Shown one piece after another: positions 56,401-63,609 of a stretch of DNA of 64,000 nucleotides. The translations under genes were made by a program, and so were the position numbers. The stretch's first letter is position 1. Each line of letters starts with the position of its first letter. The stretch comes from Mycobacterium shimoidei (GTDB lineage Bacteria; Actinomycetota; Actinomycetes; Mycobacteriales; Mycobacteriaceae): contig LQPU01000021.1 of assembly GCA_002101905.1 (NCBI GenBank), positions 1 through 64,000 of the forward strand, written 5' to 3'. The notes beneath the pieces are model-generated. The model had not been told where the DNA came from and did not search any database. It was given only the letters and a program-made list of their open reading frames with translations.

Positions 56401-57972
56401 GCCAACGGCAACCCGCAGGTGCACGCCACCGACCGGGCGATCATCGACGCGGCAGTCAACGGCTCGACGCCGGCCGAGGCCCCCTTTGAACCCGATGCTC
56501 ATCTGCCGTTCCGCTCCGGCAGGTCGTTCTCGGCTTCGGTGTCCGGCGACGAGCTCACCGTCAAAGGAGCACCCGAAGTGGTGTTGCGCGTTTGCCAAGA
56601 CGGCGGCACCAGCATGGACCGCGCGGTGCGCGAGCTCGCGGGTCAGGGACTACGGGTGATCGCCGTGGCGCGCCGGCAGCTGACGCCGCAGCAGGCGGAC
56701 GCGGTACGCGATGACGAGGACGCCATTGCGGAAATGTGTGAAGACGGGTTGTCGCTGGTCGGATTCCTCGGGATATCCGATACTCCGCGCGCCGAAGCTC
56801 CCGGATTGCTCGCGGCTCTCGCCGAACGCGACACGGCCATCCGGCTGATCACCGGCGATCACCCGATCACCGCGACCGCGATCGCCCGCGAGCTGGGCCT
56901 GCCGGTGACACCCGATCAGGTGATCAGCGGCGCGGAGTGGGACGAGCTGTCCCGCAAAGATCAGGAACGCGCGGTCGCTGAGCGGGTGATCTTCGCCCGG
57001 ATGTCACCGGAGAACAAAGTGCAGATCGTCCAGACGCTGGAACGCACCGGCAAGGTGTGCGCGATGGTCGGCGACGGCTCCAACGACGCCGCCGCGATCC
57101 GCGCCGCCACCGTCGGCATCGCCGTTGTGGCGAGCAGCAGCGACCCGGCCCGCACCGCCGCGGACGTCGTGCTCGTCGACGGCCGCATCGAGGCACTGCT
57201 GCACGCCATCGAGGAAGGCCGCGAACTGTGGCGGCGCGTGCAGGCGGCGGTGTCGGTGCTGCTCGGCGGCAACGCCGGCGAGGTGGGATTCGCCATCCTC
57301 GGCAGTGCGCTCACCGGCCGCTCGCCGCTGAACACCCGGCAGCTGCTGCTGGTGAACATGCTGACCGACGCCCTGCCGGCGGCGGCCCTGGCGGTGAGCC
57401 CGACGACCGGGCCGGCGGCACGCGGCGGACGCGGGCCCGACGAACAGGCGTTGTGGCGCGCGGTAGCGGTGCGTGGAACGACGACGGCCGCCGCCGCGAC
57501 AGCAGCCTGGGCCATGGCAGAGGTGACCGGACGCCCGCAACGTGCTTCGACCATCGCGTTGGTGGCCCTGGTGAGCGCTCAGCTCGGCCAGACCCTGCTC
57601 GATTCGCGTGCCCCGCTGGTGGTGTTCACCGCGTTTGGTTCACTGTGCGTGATGGCTACGTTGATCAGTATTCCGGTGGTGAGCCAGCTGCTCGGCTGTA
57701 CGCCGCTCGGGCCGGTGGGCTGGGCCCAGGGGCTGGGACCAGCCGCGGTGGCAACCGGCGCGCAGGCAGTGGCCAACCGCTTGATGCCTGGTGGACGCGC
57801 AGCGTTGCCGGAACCGGATCGGCGGGCCGACGAGTATGACCAACCTCCACAACACCGACCCGCCACAACGCGGCATACAGCTGAGTCACCGGACCGATCA
57901 GCAGGGCGGCCATCGCTGAGGCTAGTGGATCAACCAGAGCATCAGTCGTCGTCCTCACACCCCCGACAGTGA
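53446..57972 (+). CDS. ctpH: CtpH-type cation-transporting P-type ATPase, copy B
   Basis: 1508 residues, colinear with copy A along its whole length: non-CxxC HMA-like domain (WIEVRGLDRPGGDELGRVVV), long N-terminal region, TGES (about 791), DKTGTLSENR (about 948), KGAPEVVL (about 1040), TGDHPITATAIA (about 1138), GDGSNDAAAIRAA (about 1208). It differs by small insertions (for example a basic stretch near residue 645) and a longer C-terminal tail. Start TTG 53446 or GTG 53464. The pair plus the two small proteins form a tandem duplication; M. tuberculosis has one ctpH here. Confidence 0.92.
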   Translation: MSTVESVRRSLPLRALTLGIQATAALAGATLQTATQTAGTLGSLASTGLSMAAIPVREGVRAVAGELPGTPALNRHCWRDERRAWIEVRGLDRPGGDELGRVVVDAVAACPGVTSATLNRPWSRLVVGLDDEAVSLRELCRVVDDAEKSCQAGRLSPRAQPLPGDSGPMANKAVAVGATAAGMAAATVGRMLRWPGLPDSVEAAVVAVDYQPRLRQLLENRIGHSATDTALTIAMTAAHVVSLSPASLAIDLMMEVLKAAESRSAARVWRQHEPRLAAHAAQAQIHAPWRPVPPPTDPAERYARLAARVQAVGAGLVGAGTRSVGMAATAALVAAPKALRTTRESFAATLGQGLADQHGILPLRPDSLRRLDQIDALLVDPRVLCTEKLRIGRVRGARDDELAAVWNRAQALLAAPDVRVGWHSVPGARGGKVEALVCPTHDPLAAAVLAEAHHSGVDLISIDIEALGDLRPAFDEIRPLEVGSVDHALTDALARLQRDGHVVAVLSAAAGQALASADVALGVMPRNGTDPPPWYADLVLPDLAAVWRVLHALPAAKTATRRGIEISTGASALGALLMLPGVRGRGPGPVTTGAGAGLLSGCWAARQILLAPTPRAAPMHEWHAMSVDQVRQELPPPGSPESAQPGRAAAAARRGADLTGRPRRAMWQFVRAVRAELSDPLTPVLALGSAASAVLGSPVDALLVGSVLTGNAMLAASQRLRAEGRLNQLLAQQIPPARKVTFGADGTPVYTDVIAAQLRPGDVIEVRTHEVVPADARLIEEDDLEVDESTLTGESLPVEKQVEPTPGVELAERRCMLFAGTTVVAGTAVALVTAVGADTQARRAADLVSGQLAPVGLQHQLSQLTNRAFPISMGGGALVSGLGLLRSKGLRQAVASGIAVTVAAVPEGMPLVATLAQAASARRLTNFGALVRVPRSVEALGRVDVVCFDKTGTLSENRLRVTQVHPVAGNSREEVLRCAAHAAPTANGNPQVHATDRAIIDAAVNGSTPAEAPFEPDAHLPFRSGRSFSASVSGDELTVKGAPEVVLRVCQDGGTSMDRAVRELAGQGLRVIAVARRQLTPQQADAVRDDEDAIAEMCEDGLSLVGFLGISDTPRAEAPGLLAALAERDTAIRLITGDHPITATAIARELGLPVTPDQVISGAEWDELSRKDQERAVAERVIFARMSPENKVQIVQTLERTGKVCAMVGDGSNDAAAIRAATVGIAVVASSSDPARTAADVVLVDGRIEALLHAIEEGRELWRRVQAAVSVLLGGNAGEVGFAILGSALTGRSPLNTRQLLLVNMLTDALPAAALAVSPTTGPAARGGRGPDEQALWRAVAVRGTTTAAAATAAWAMAEVTGRPQRASTIALVALVSAQLGQTLLDSRAPLVVFTAFGSLCVMATLISIPVVSQLLGCTPLGPVGWAQGLGPAAVATGAQAVANRLMPGGRAALPEPDRRADEYDQPPQHRPATTRHTAESPDRSAGRPSLRLVDQPEHQSSSSHPRQ

Positions 57973-58021
57973 CCGCAGCAGCAGGCTCGACGGCAAACCC
58001 AACGTTGCAGAAAGGCAAATG

Positions 58022-58297
58022 ATGGTCGAAAAGAAATCGCGGCGCACCACCTCTCAGCGGGAAGCGGTCGACCACATCCGCCGGGGCGAGACCTTCGCGG
58101 TCAACCTGCCAGTGGTCGGGAAAATGCAGGTCCCACCACCTGAGCAGCTGGCTTACTACGGCGGATTGGCCGCGCTTGCCGTGTTCGACCTCATCGATTG
58201 GCCGGTCGCGTTGGTCATCGCCGCCGGGCACATCCTGGCCAGCAACCAGCACAGCAGGGCGCTCGAAGAACTCGGCGAAGCCCTAGAAGAGGCCTAG
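58022..58297 (+). CDS. small membrane protein (Rv0424c-like)
   Basis: 91 residues. Basic N-terminus (KKSRRTTSQREAVDHIRRGE), then a membrane region LAVFDLIDWPVALVIAAGHIL, and an acidic C-terminus (ALEELGEALEEA). The DWPVALVIAAG segment echoes EWPVVLAIGAG of the two ctpH-linked proteins. AAAGG is 6 nt before ATG 58022; ATG 58019 is 3 nt from it. Lies 49 bp after copy B of ctpH, same strand, so it may belong to that operon. Confidence 0.82.
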   Translation: MVEKKSRRTTSQREAVDHIRRGETFAVNLPVVGKMQVPPPEQLAYYGGLAALAVFDLIDWPVALVIAAGHILASNQHSRALEELGEALEEA

Positions 58298-58304
58298 CGC
58301 AGGC

Positions 58305-58631
58305 CTAGCAGGCCCGGCGCGCCGCTTCGACGTCGCGGTGAAACGGCAGTTGCATGAGCTCAGCGGCTCTACGAATCGGACTCTGCTCTGACACGACGAG
58401 CACGACACCCAGCTTGAGCAACCGGTCCAGCGCGGCGAATCCCGCGCTGTCCAGGTAATGCAGCCGGCTCAATTCCAGAATCACCGGCGCTGCGCCGGTC
58501 AGCTCGGTCACCGATTGCCCGAAGTTGTCGGCGTTGGTGACGTCGACCTCGCCGCTGACGGCGACCTCAACTGGGCGCCCGGACCCCGCCGGCTCGGCCA
58601 TGTTGTGCAGCTGGAAACTGGCACGGCTCAT
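58305..58631 (-). CDS. STAS-domain anti-sigma factor antagonist
   Basis: 108 residues, a single STAS domain: VEVAVSGEVDVTNADNFGQSVTEL, VILELSRLHYLDSAGFAALDRLL. The Ser in LDSAG is the phosphorylation position of SpoIIAA/RsbV-type antagonists. Its ATG overlaps the stop of the 1288-residue kinase/phosphatase gene (ATGA), implying stoichiometric co-production. In M. tuberculosis Rv1364c a STAS domain is fused to the end of a PP2C-kinase chain; here it is a separate chain in the same relative place. Convergent with the Rv0424c-like gene. Confidence 0.9.
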   Translation of the reverse strand: MSRASFQLHNMAEPAGSGRPVEVAVSGEVDVTNADNFGQSVTELTGAAPVILELSRLHYLDSAGFAALDRLLKLGVVLVVSEQSPIRRAAELMQLPFHRDVEAARRAC

Positions 58632-61600
58632 CGGTGCACCAACCGCTCGTCGCTGGCGACCACCTGGTCGAACCGCAGGGTGACCCGGGTGCCCTGGGCG
58701 GTGCGGGCGGTGCTGACATGGTCGGCGAGACCGTTCATCAGCGTCAGGCCGCGGCCGCGCCGCTGGCTGCGCTGGCTGGCCGAAGAGTCACTGGACCACT
58801 GACCGGCATCGCTGACGGTCACCTCGACGGCGTCGCCGCGCAGGAACGCCTCCACCGAAACGGTGGCGGCGGGATTGCCCCGGCTGCCGTGTTCGATCCC
58901 GTTGGTGACTGCTTCGCCGGTGGCCAGCAGGACGTCGGCAAGACGCCTCGAATCAGCGCCGATACTCCCCAGCCAGTCACGTAGCCGGTGCCGTGCCTCG
59001 CCGATATGGCTCAGCGTGGCCGGCAGCACGGTCGCGAAACTGCGCGCCGAGCTGTGGCAGGGCCGTATCGCCAACAGCACCACGTCGTCGGTGTATCCGC
59101 CGGGCGGGGCCATCCGTTCGAGTAGCTCGGCACAGACCTCGCCGACCGGAAGATCGGCACGGTAGGCGGCCGCTCCCTCCAACCGGGTGAATCCTTGGTC
59201 GAGTGTCTCGCCCAGCCGCTCGATCAATCCGTCGGTGTACAGCAGGATCAGACTTCCAGGCGGGAGGTCCTCGGCCCCGGCAGTGTGCGGCGCCGAGTCC
59301 GGCCACGCCGCGATGGGCGGACGACGGCCGGACCGCAAGAACACCGGCGCCGCACCAGGTGCCACCAGCAGCGGGTAAGGATGTCCCGCGCAGCTGTATC
59401 TGATCCGGGCGGGTGCGTCGCCGACGCCGGCCTCGATCACCGCGTAGCTGACCGTGGCGCAGCGGGCGCCCTCGACCGTGGCCGCGTACCTGTCCAGTGC
59501 GGTGAGCACCGCCGTGGGGTCGCCGTCGCTGTTGGCGGTCGCGGCCACCGCGGCACGCAGCCTGCTCATCACGATCGCCGCGGGCAGACCATGTCCGACC
59601 ACGTCACCGACGGATATCGCGACCTCGCCCGGGCGTTCCAGCGGAACCACCAGATACCAGTCGCCGCCGACCCGCATCGCCTCGCCCGCCGGCTGGTACA
59701 CGGCGGCGACGACCGCTGCCGTCGATCTGCGGTCCAGGTCGAGAAGATGCTCCTGGAACTCCACGGCGATCCGGTGCTCGCGCTGCACGCTGCGGATGCG
59801 GTCCACCGCGGATTGGGTGATCAGCGCTGTGCGGGCGAACATGTCGAGCTCGGCGGCGTCGAACTCGCGCGGCGTCGGCCACAACAACCCGAGGGACCCG
59901 ATGACGCGTCCGTCCAGGCCGCGCAGCGGCTGGCTGACGCAGGCCCGCACACCGGTCGCCGTCTCCTGTACCACGTGCCGGTAGCGCTCACCGAGACTGA
60001 GCGTATCGGTGATAACCATCGGTTCACCGGTCTTGATGACGTCGATGGGCACCAGCGGCGTGTCCATCGAGGCCACGTAATAGCGATCGCGCATCTCAGT
60101 GGGAACCGGGCCGGCGAATTCAAACCGGACACTTTCGCCGTCGGCGTCGAGCAAACCCAACGAGATCACCGTGGCGTCGCCCGACACGATCGGCGAATCC
60201 TTCAGCGTCTCAACGATTTCGCTCATCGAGGTGGTGGCCTGCAGCGCGGCCTCCAGCTGCGTGAAATCGAGGGCAAGGCGTGTTTGCGCTTCGGTGATTT
60301 GCCGACTGGCGCGTTCCCGGGCAGCCGCCGACAATCGCGCCCCGACCCGCTCCACCAAATCCTGTGAGCGAAAAGGCTTGGGCAAGTAATCGTCTGCGCC
60401 GGCGGCGTACCCTTCGCTGACAGCCTCCGCGTCGGCGCGAGCAGACAGCATCACCACGGGGGTGGCTGCCAGCTCGGCGTCGGCACGGATCGCGGCAAGG
60501 AAGTGCAAGCCGTCCAGCCCCGGCATCATCACGTCGGTCACAATCAGGTCCGGACGAAGTTCGCGGGCCATCTGCAGCGCGGCATCGCCGTCGCCGGCCA
60601 GCACCGTTCGCCAGAACGGAGCGAGGACCCATTCCAAATGCGCTCGCATATCAGCGTTGTCGTCGGCGATCAGAACCAGCTCGCGGCCATCGTTGCCGGC
60701 CTCGCTGCCGGCCGACGACTGCGGCGACGCCAGCCATTGGTTCGCCTCGACGACGTACGGGTTGTCCCCCAGACCCACGCCCGGCCAGTCGACTGGTGCG
60801 TCACTGGCCGACGTGGGCAACCGAATGGTGACAGTGGTGCCCCGGTCGAGTTCGCTGTCAATCTGGAAGGTGCCGTGCTGCAGCTCGACCAGCCCGCGCA
60901 CCAGCGCCAACCCGATCCCGGCCCCCTCCACGGTGCGTCCGCGCGCGGAATGAGCCCGGAAAAACCGCTTGCCCACCTGCTTGAGATCGTCCTGGGAGAT
61001 ACCGACGCCGGTGTCGCGGATGGCGATGTGGCAGTGCGCCGAATCTTTGTGCGCCGTAACGAAAATCGAGCCCGCCAGCGTGTATTTGACTGCGTTGGAC
61101 AGCAGGTTGAGGATAATCGTCTCCCACATCGCCGGATCGACGTCGGCCAGCGTCGGGTGACAGTCCAGCACGAGATCGATTCCGGCTCGCTGACACAGTT
61201 CGGTGAACGACGACGCAATGTGCGCCGTCAACGACCCGACATCGGTGCACACCAAGTCGGCTGCAGCGCGACCGGCTTCGAGCCGGGAAAAGTCCAGCAG
61301 CGAGTCAACCAGTCGCAGCAGGCGCCCCGCGTTGCGCCGCGCAGTCCTGAGTCGGTGGGTGAGCAGCTGGTCGTCGCCTGCCTCGGCGAGCGCATCCTCG
61401 AGTGGACCGGTCAGCAAGGTCAGCGGCGTGCGGAACTCGTGGCTGACGTTGGTGAAGAAAGCGGTCTTGGCCCGGTCGAGTTCGGCGAGAGCATCGGCTC
61501 GTCGCCGCTCCTGCTCATAAGAGACCGCGGACGCCATCGCCGAGGACAGCTGGTCGGCGAGCAGCTGGCAAAAGCCGCGGTACTGCGCATCCAGCGGTCG

Positions 61601-62494
61601 GCGGGGGCTGGTTCCGACCACCAGCGCGCCGGCGACCGGACCCTCGTCCCCCATGGGCAACACCAGGGCCTGGTCCGGGCAGCCGCTGCCCAGGATGTCA
61701 TCGATCCCGACGAGAACCGAGGCGACGTTGTCGATGATCTGGATATCCAGGCGGGAACGCTGCTGTGGATCCCAGTCCGTCAAGCCCGCCAGCGTGGGCG
61801 GCAGCAGTGACTGAACCGACGCCGTCGCACCCCGCAGGGTCAGTTCGGACGATCCGCGTTCGCCGACATAGGCAGCGACGAATGGCAGGTCGGCGGGCTG
61901 ATCGGTGCACACCGCGAGGGCCCCGGCAACCGCATCGTCGATCGTGCGGCTGTCCATGACGGCGGACGCCACCGAATTGAGCAGGTACAGACGTCGCTTG
62001 CTCAACACCCGCTCGGTGGTTTCGGCGACCGCGCAGAAGATCCCGCAGACCTCGCCGCCGCCGCCGATCATCGGGCCGTAGGTGAAGGTGAAAAACCGTT
62101 CCTGCCGGCGGCCACCGGTCATGATCGGCAGCATCAAATCGTCGGACCAGGTCGCTTCGCCGGTGGTGATGACGCTGGTGAGCATCGGCTCGATCGGTTC
62201 CCAGATGTCCCACCACACATACCGACCGCGCCGGCCCAGCGCCTCCGGGTGCTTGTCCCCCAGCAGCGGGATGTAGGCGTCGTTGTAGACCAGGAACAGA
62301 TCTTGCGCGCCCAACCACAACACGATCGGGAACCCGGAGGTCAGCGCAACCGAGACCGCGGACCGCACTTCCACCGGCCAATCCTGGGGCGGACCCAAAG
62401 GGTGGGCTTCCCAATCGAATTCGGCGAACCGCTGCCCCATTTCGCCACCCAGCTTGACCGCTGCGGCAAGATCCGGCGGCAGCGACGGTGTCAC
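58628..62494 (-). CDS. hybrid sensor: PAS-GAF-histidine kinase-receiver-GAF-PP2C-anti-sigma kinase
   Basis: A 1288-residue soluble protein. PAS-like 20-165 (IVLWLGAQDLFLVYNDAYIPLLG), GAF 170-330, HisKA with His at about 351 (TNVSHEFRTPLTLLTG), HATPase (NLLSNAVKYT about 465, DTGVGIS about 497, GAGIGLALV), receiver with phospho-Asp at about 654 (VTDVMMPGLDG, LSAR, PKPF), second GAF about 745-890, SpoIIE-type PP2C (GGDWY about 941, GDVVGHGLPA about 964, YTDDVVLLAI about 1136), and a C-terminal HATPase_c_2 anti-sigma/serine-kinase domain (EAVTNGIEHG about 1197, GRGLTLMNGLADHVS about 1252). GTG start, overlapping both STAS genes. It should turn a two-component signal into control of STAS phosphorylation and thereby of a sigma factor; the sigma factor is not in the window. 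Confidence 0.92.
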   Translation of the reverse strand: MTPSLPPDLAAAVKLGGEMGQRFAEFDWEAHPLGPPQDWPVEVRSAVSVALTSGFPIVLWLGAQDLFLVYNDAYIPLLGDKHPEALGRRGRYVWWDIWEPIEPMLTSVITTGEATWSDDLMLPIMTGGRRQERFFTFTYGPMIGGGGEVCGIFCAVAETTERVLSKRRLYLLNSVASAVMDSRTIDDAVAGALAVCTDQPADLPFVAAYVGERGSSELTLRGATASVQSLLPPTLAGLTDWDPQQRSRLDIQIIDNVASVLVGIDDILGSGCPDQALVLPMGDEGPVAGALVVGTSPRRPLDAQYRGFCQLLADQLSSAMASAVSYEQERRRADALAELDRAKTAFFTNVSHEFRTPLTLLTGPLEDALAEAGDDQLLTHRLRTARRNAGRLLRLVDSLLDFSRLEAGRAAADLVCTDVGSLTAHIASSFTELCQRAGIDLVLDCHPTLADVDPAMWETIILNLLSNAVKYTLAGSIFVTAHKDSAHCHIAIRDTGVGISQDDLKQVGKRFFRAHSARGRTVEGAGIGLALVRGLVELQHGTFQIDSELDRGTTVTIRLPTSASDAPVDWPGVGLGDNPYVVEANQWLASPQSSAGSEAGNDGRELVLIADDNADMRAHLEWVLAPFWRTVLAGDGDAALQMARELRPDLIVTDVMMPGLDGLHFLAAIRADAELAATPVVMLSARADAEAVSEGYAAGADDYLPKPFRSQDLVERVGARLSAAARERASRQITEAQTRLALDFTQLEAALQATTSMSEIVETLKDSPIVSGDATVISLGLLDADGESVRFEFAGPVPTEMRDRYYVASMDTPLVPIDVIKTGEPMVITDTLSLGERYRHVVQETATGVRACVSQPLRGLDGRVIGSLGLLWPTPREFDAAELDMFARTALITQSAVDRIRSVQREHRIAVEFQEHLLDLDRRSTAAVVAAVYQPAGEAMRVGGDWYLVVPLERPGEVAISVGDVVGHGLPAAIVMSRLRAAVAATANSDGDPTAVLTALDRYAATVEGARCATVSYAVIEAGVGDAPARIRYSCAGHPYPLLVAPGAAPVFLRSGRRPPIAAWPDSAPHTAGAEDLPPGSLILLYTDGLIERLGETLDQGFTRLEGAAAYRADLPVGEVCAELLERMAPPGGYTDDVVLLAIRPCHSSARSFATVLPATLSHIGEARHRLRDWLGSIGADSRRLADVLLATGEAVTNGIEHGSRGNPAATVSVEAFLRGDAVEVTVSDAGQWSSDSSASQRSQRRGRGLTLMNGLADHVSTARTAQGTRVTLRFDQVVASDERLVHR

Positions 62495-62862
62495 GGCTTC
62501 TGCTCGGAACCGCGTCCCTGCAGAGCGTCAGACAGCGTGCGATAAAGCTCGAGAACGCTGTCGAGGTTGGTCACTTCGATCGGCCGCACCACCAGGTCGT
62601 TGTCGGCCACCACCCGCACCGACGTGCCCTCTTCGGCTCCCCGCCGGTGGCAATCCAGCACAGCGTTCAGACCCGCGCTGCCGAAGTAGGTCAACCCCTG
62701 CAGATCGATCACGAGCAATCTCGCGGAGTGGGTTTCGGCCCGGTCTAACGCGTCATCGAGATTCGATACAAGCTGCTTGACAGTGCTGGAGTCCACCTCT
62801 CCCTTGGCGTGCACGACCACCGCGTCCGGCAGCACTTCAGAATCGACCGCCAACAGTTCCAT
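62491..62862 (-). CDS. STAS-domain protein (anti-sigma factor antagonist type)
   Basis: 123 residues: VVVHAKGEVDSSTVKQLVSNLDDAL, LVIDLQGLTYFGSAGLNAVLD, with Ser in FGSAG at the phosphorylation position, flanked by Gly rather than Asp. ATG with a GGGGTGA SD. Its TGA overlaps the GTG of the hybrid kinase gene. The two STAS proteins on either side of the kinase differ in sequence, which suggests two substrates or an input and an output antagonist. Confidence 0.9.
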   Translation of the reverse strand: MELLAVDSEVLPDAVVVHAKGEVDSSTVKQLVSNLDDALDRAETHSARLLVIDLQGLTYFGSAGLNAVLDCHRRGAEEGTSVRVVADNDLVVRPIEVTNLDSVLELYRTLSDALQGRGSEQKP

Positions 62863-62919
62863 TCACTCACCCCACCTGGCTTCGTCCAAAGCGACCTTGA
62901 GCCTAACCTGGCGTCCGAT

Positions 62920-63600
62920 CTAACTCTCGGGTTCTCTGCCCACCCTCTCGTGGATCGTCAGCAACAGGTGGTCGAATGCGCGCTGGACGTCGCCCGAAGA
63001 CGGCGGCAGAGTGCGCACTTCGCTGACCAATTGGTTGGCCAGTACCCGCAATTTGGTGTTGGTCTCTTGCGATCGCCACCGCAGCACTTCGAACGCTTGC
63101 TCACCGTTGATCCGGTAAATCGCCATCAGCACGCCCTTGGCCTGCTCGATGACTGCCCGTGCATCGAGCAGGTCGGGTAGCTCTTCGTCGAGAACTTCCT
63201 GGCGGGTTGCGTCGCGCCGCTGGTGCAACGTGCCGGTCAAGTCGATGTAGTAGCCCGCAGTGCCCACCACCGCGCCGATGTCATCGGTGATCCGATCCCC
63301 CACCACGATCGCGTCGTGGACGGCGCCGGCAGTGTCGACGAACCGGTGCCGGCTGGAAAACGACCGGCCGCCATGCAGCGCCTGGTCCAGAAGTTCCTGG
63401 ACGTGCGCCCGGTCGTCCGGATGTTTATGCGACAGCAGCAGTTCCGTCGTGGGCTCCACCGAGCCGGGTTCATAGCCGTGCATCCGGGCCACCTCGTCGG
63501 ACCACTCCCAGCGCTGCCCGACGAACCAGAACCGGAATCCACCCACTTCAGCGGCGTGATCGGTGTCGATCGACCTGCCGGTGTGGGCGGGGTGCTGCAT
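62920..63600 (-). CDS. PAS-ANTAR domain regulator
   Basis: 226 residues: PAS domain (residues about 20-125; WEWSDEVARMHGYEPGSVEP, HPDDRAHVQELLDQAL) and a C-terminal ANTAR domain (RAVIEQAKGVLMAIYRINGEQAFEVLRWRSQETNTKLRVLANQLV). ANTAR proteins bind paired hexaloop hairpins in nascent RNA and prevent termination. No receiver domain, so PAS is the probable input. The 57-bp gap to the STAS gene holds one weak hairpin (GCC-AGGTTA-GGC on the minus strand) whose loop lacks the usual G at position 4, so the RNA target is probably elsewhere. It starts 9 bp after the MFS gene stop. Confidence 0.92.
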   Translation of the reverse strand: MQHPAHTGRSIDTDHAAEVGGFRFWFVGQRWEWSDEVARMHGYEPGSVEPTTELLLSHKHPDDRAHVQELLDQALHGGRSFSSRHRFVDTAGAVHDAIVVGDRITDDIGAVVGTAGYYIDLTGTLHQRRDATRQEVLDEELPDLLDARAVIEQAKGVLMAIYRINGEQAFEVLRWRSQETNTKLRVLANQLVSEVRTLPPSSGDVQRAFDHLLLTIHERVGREPES

Positions 63601-63609
63601 GACAAAAAA

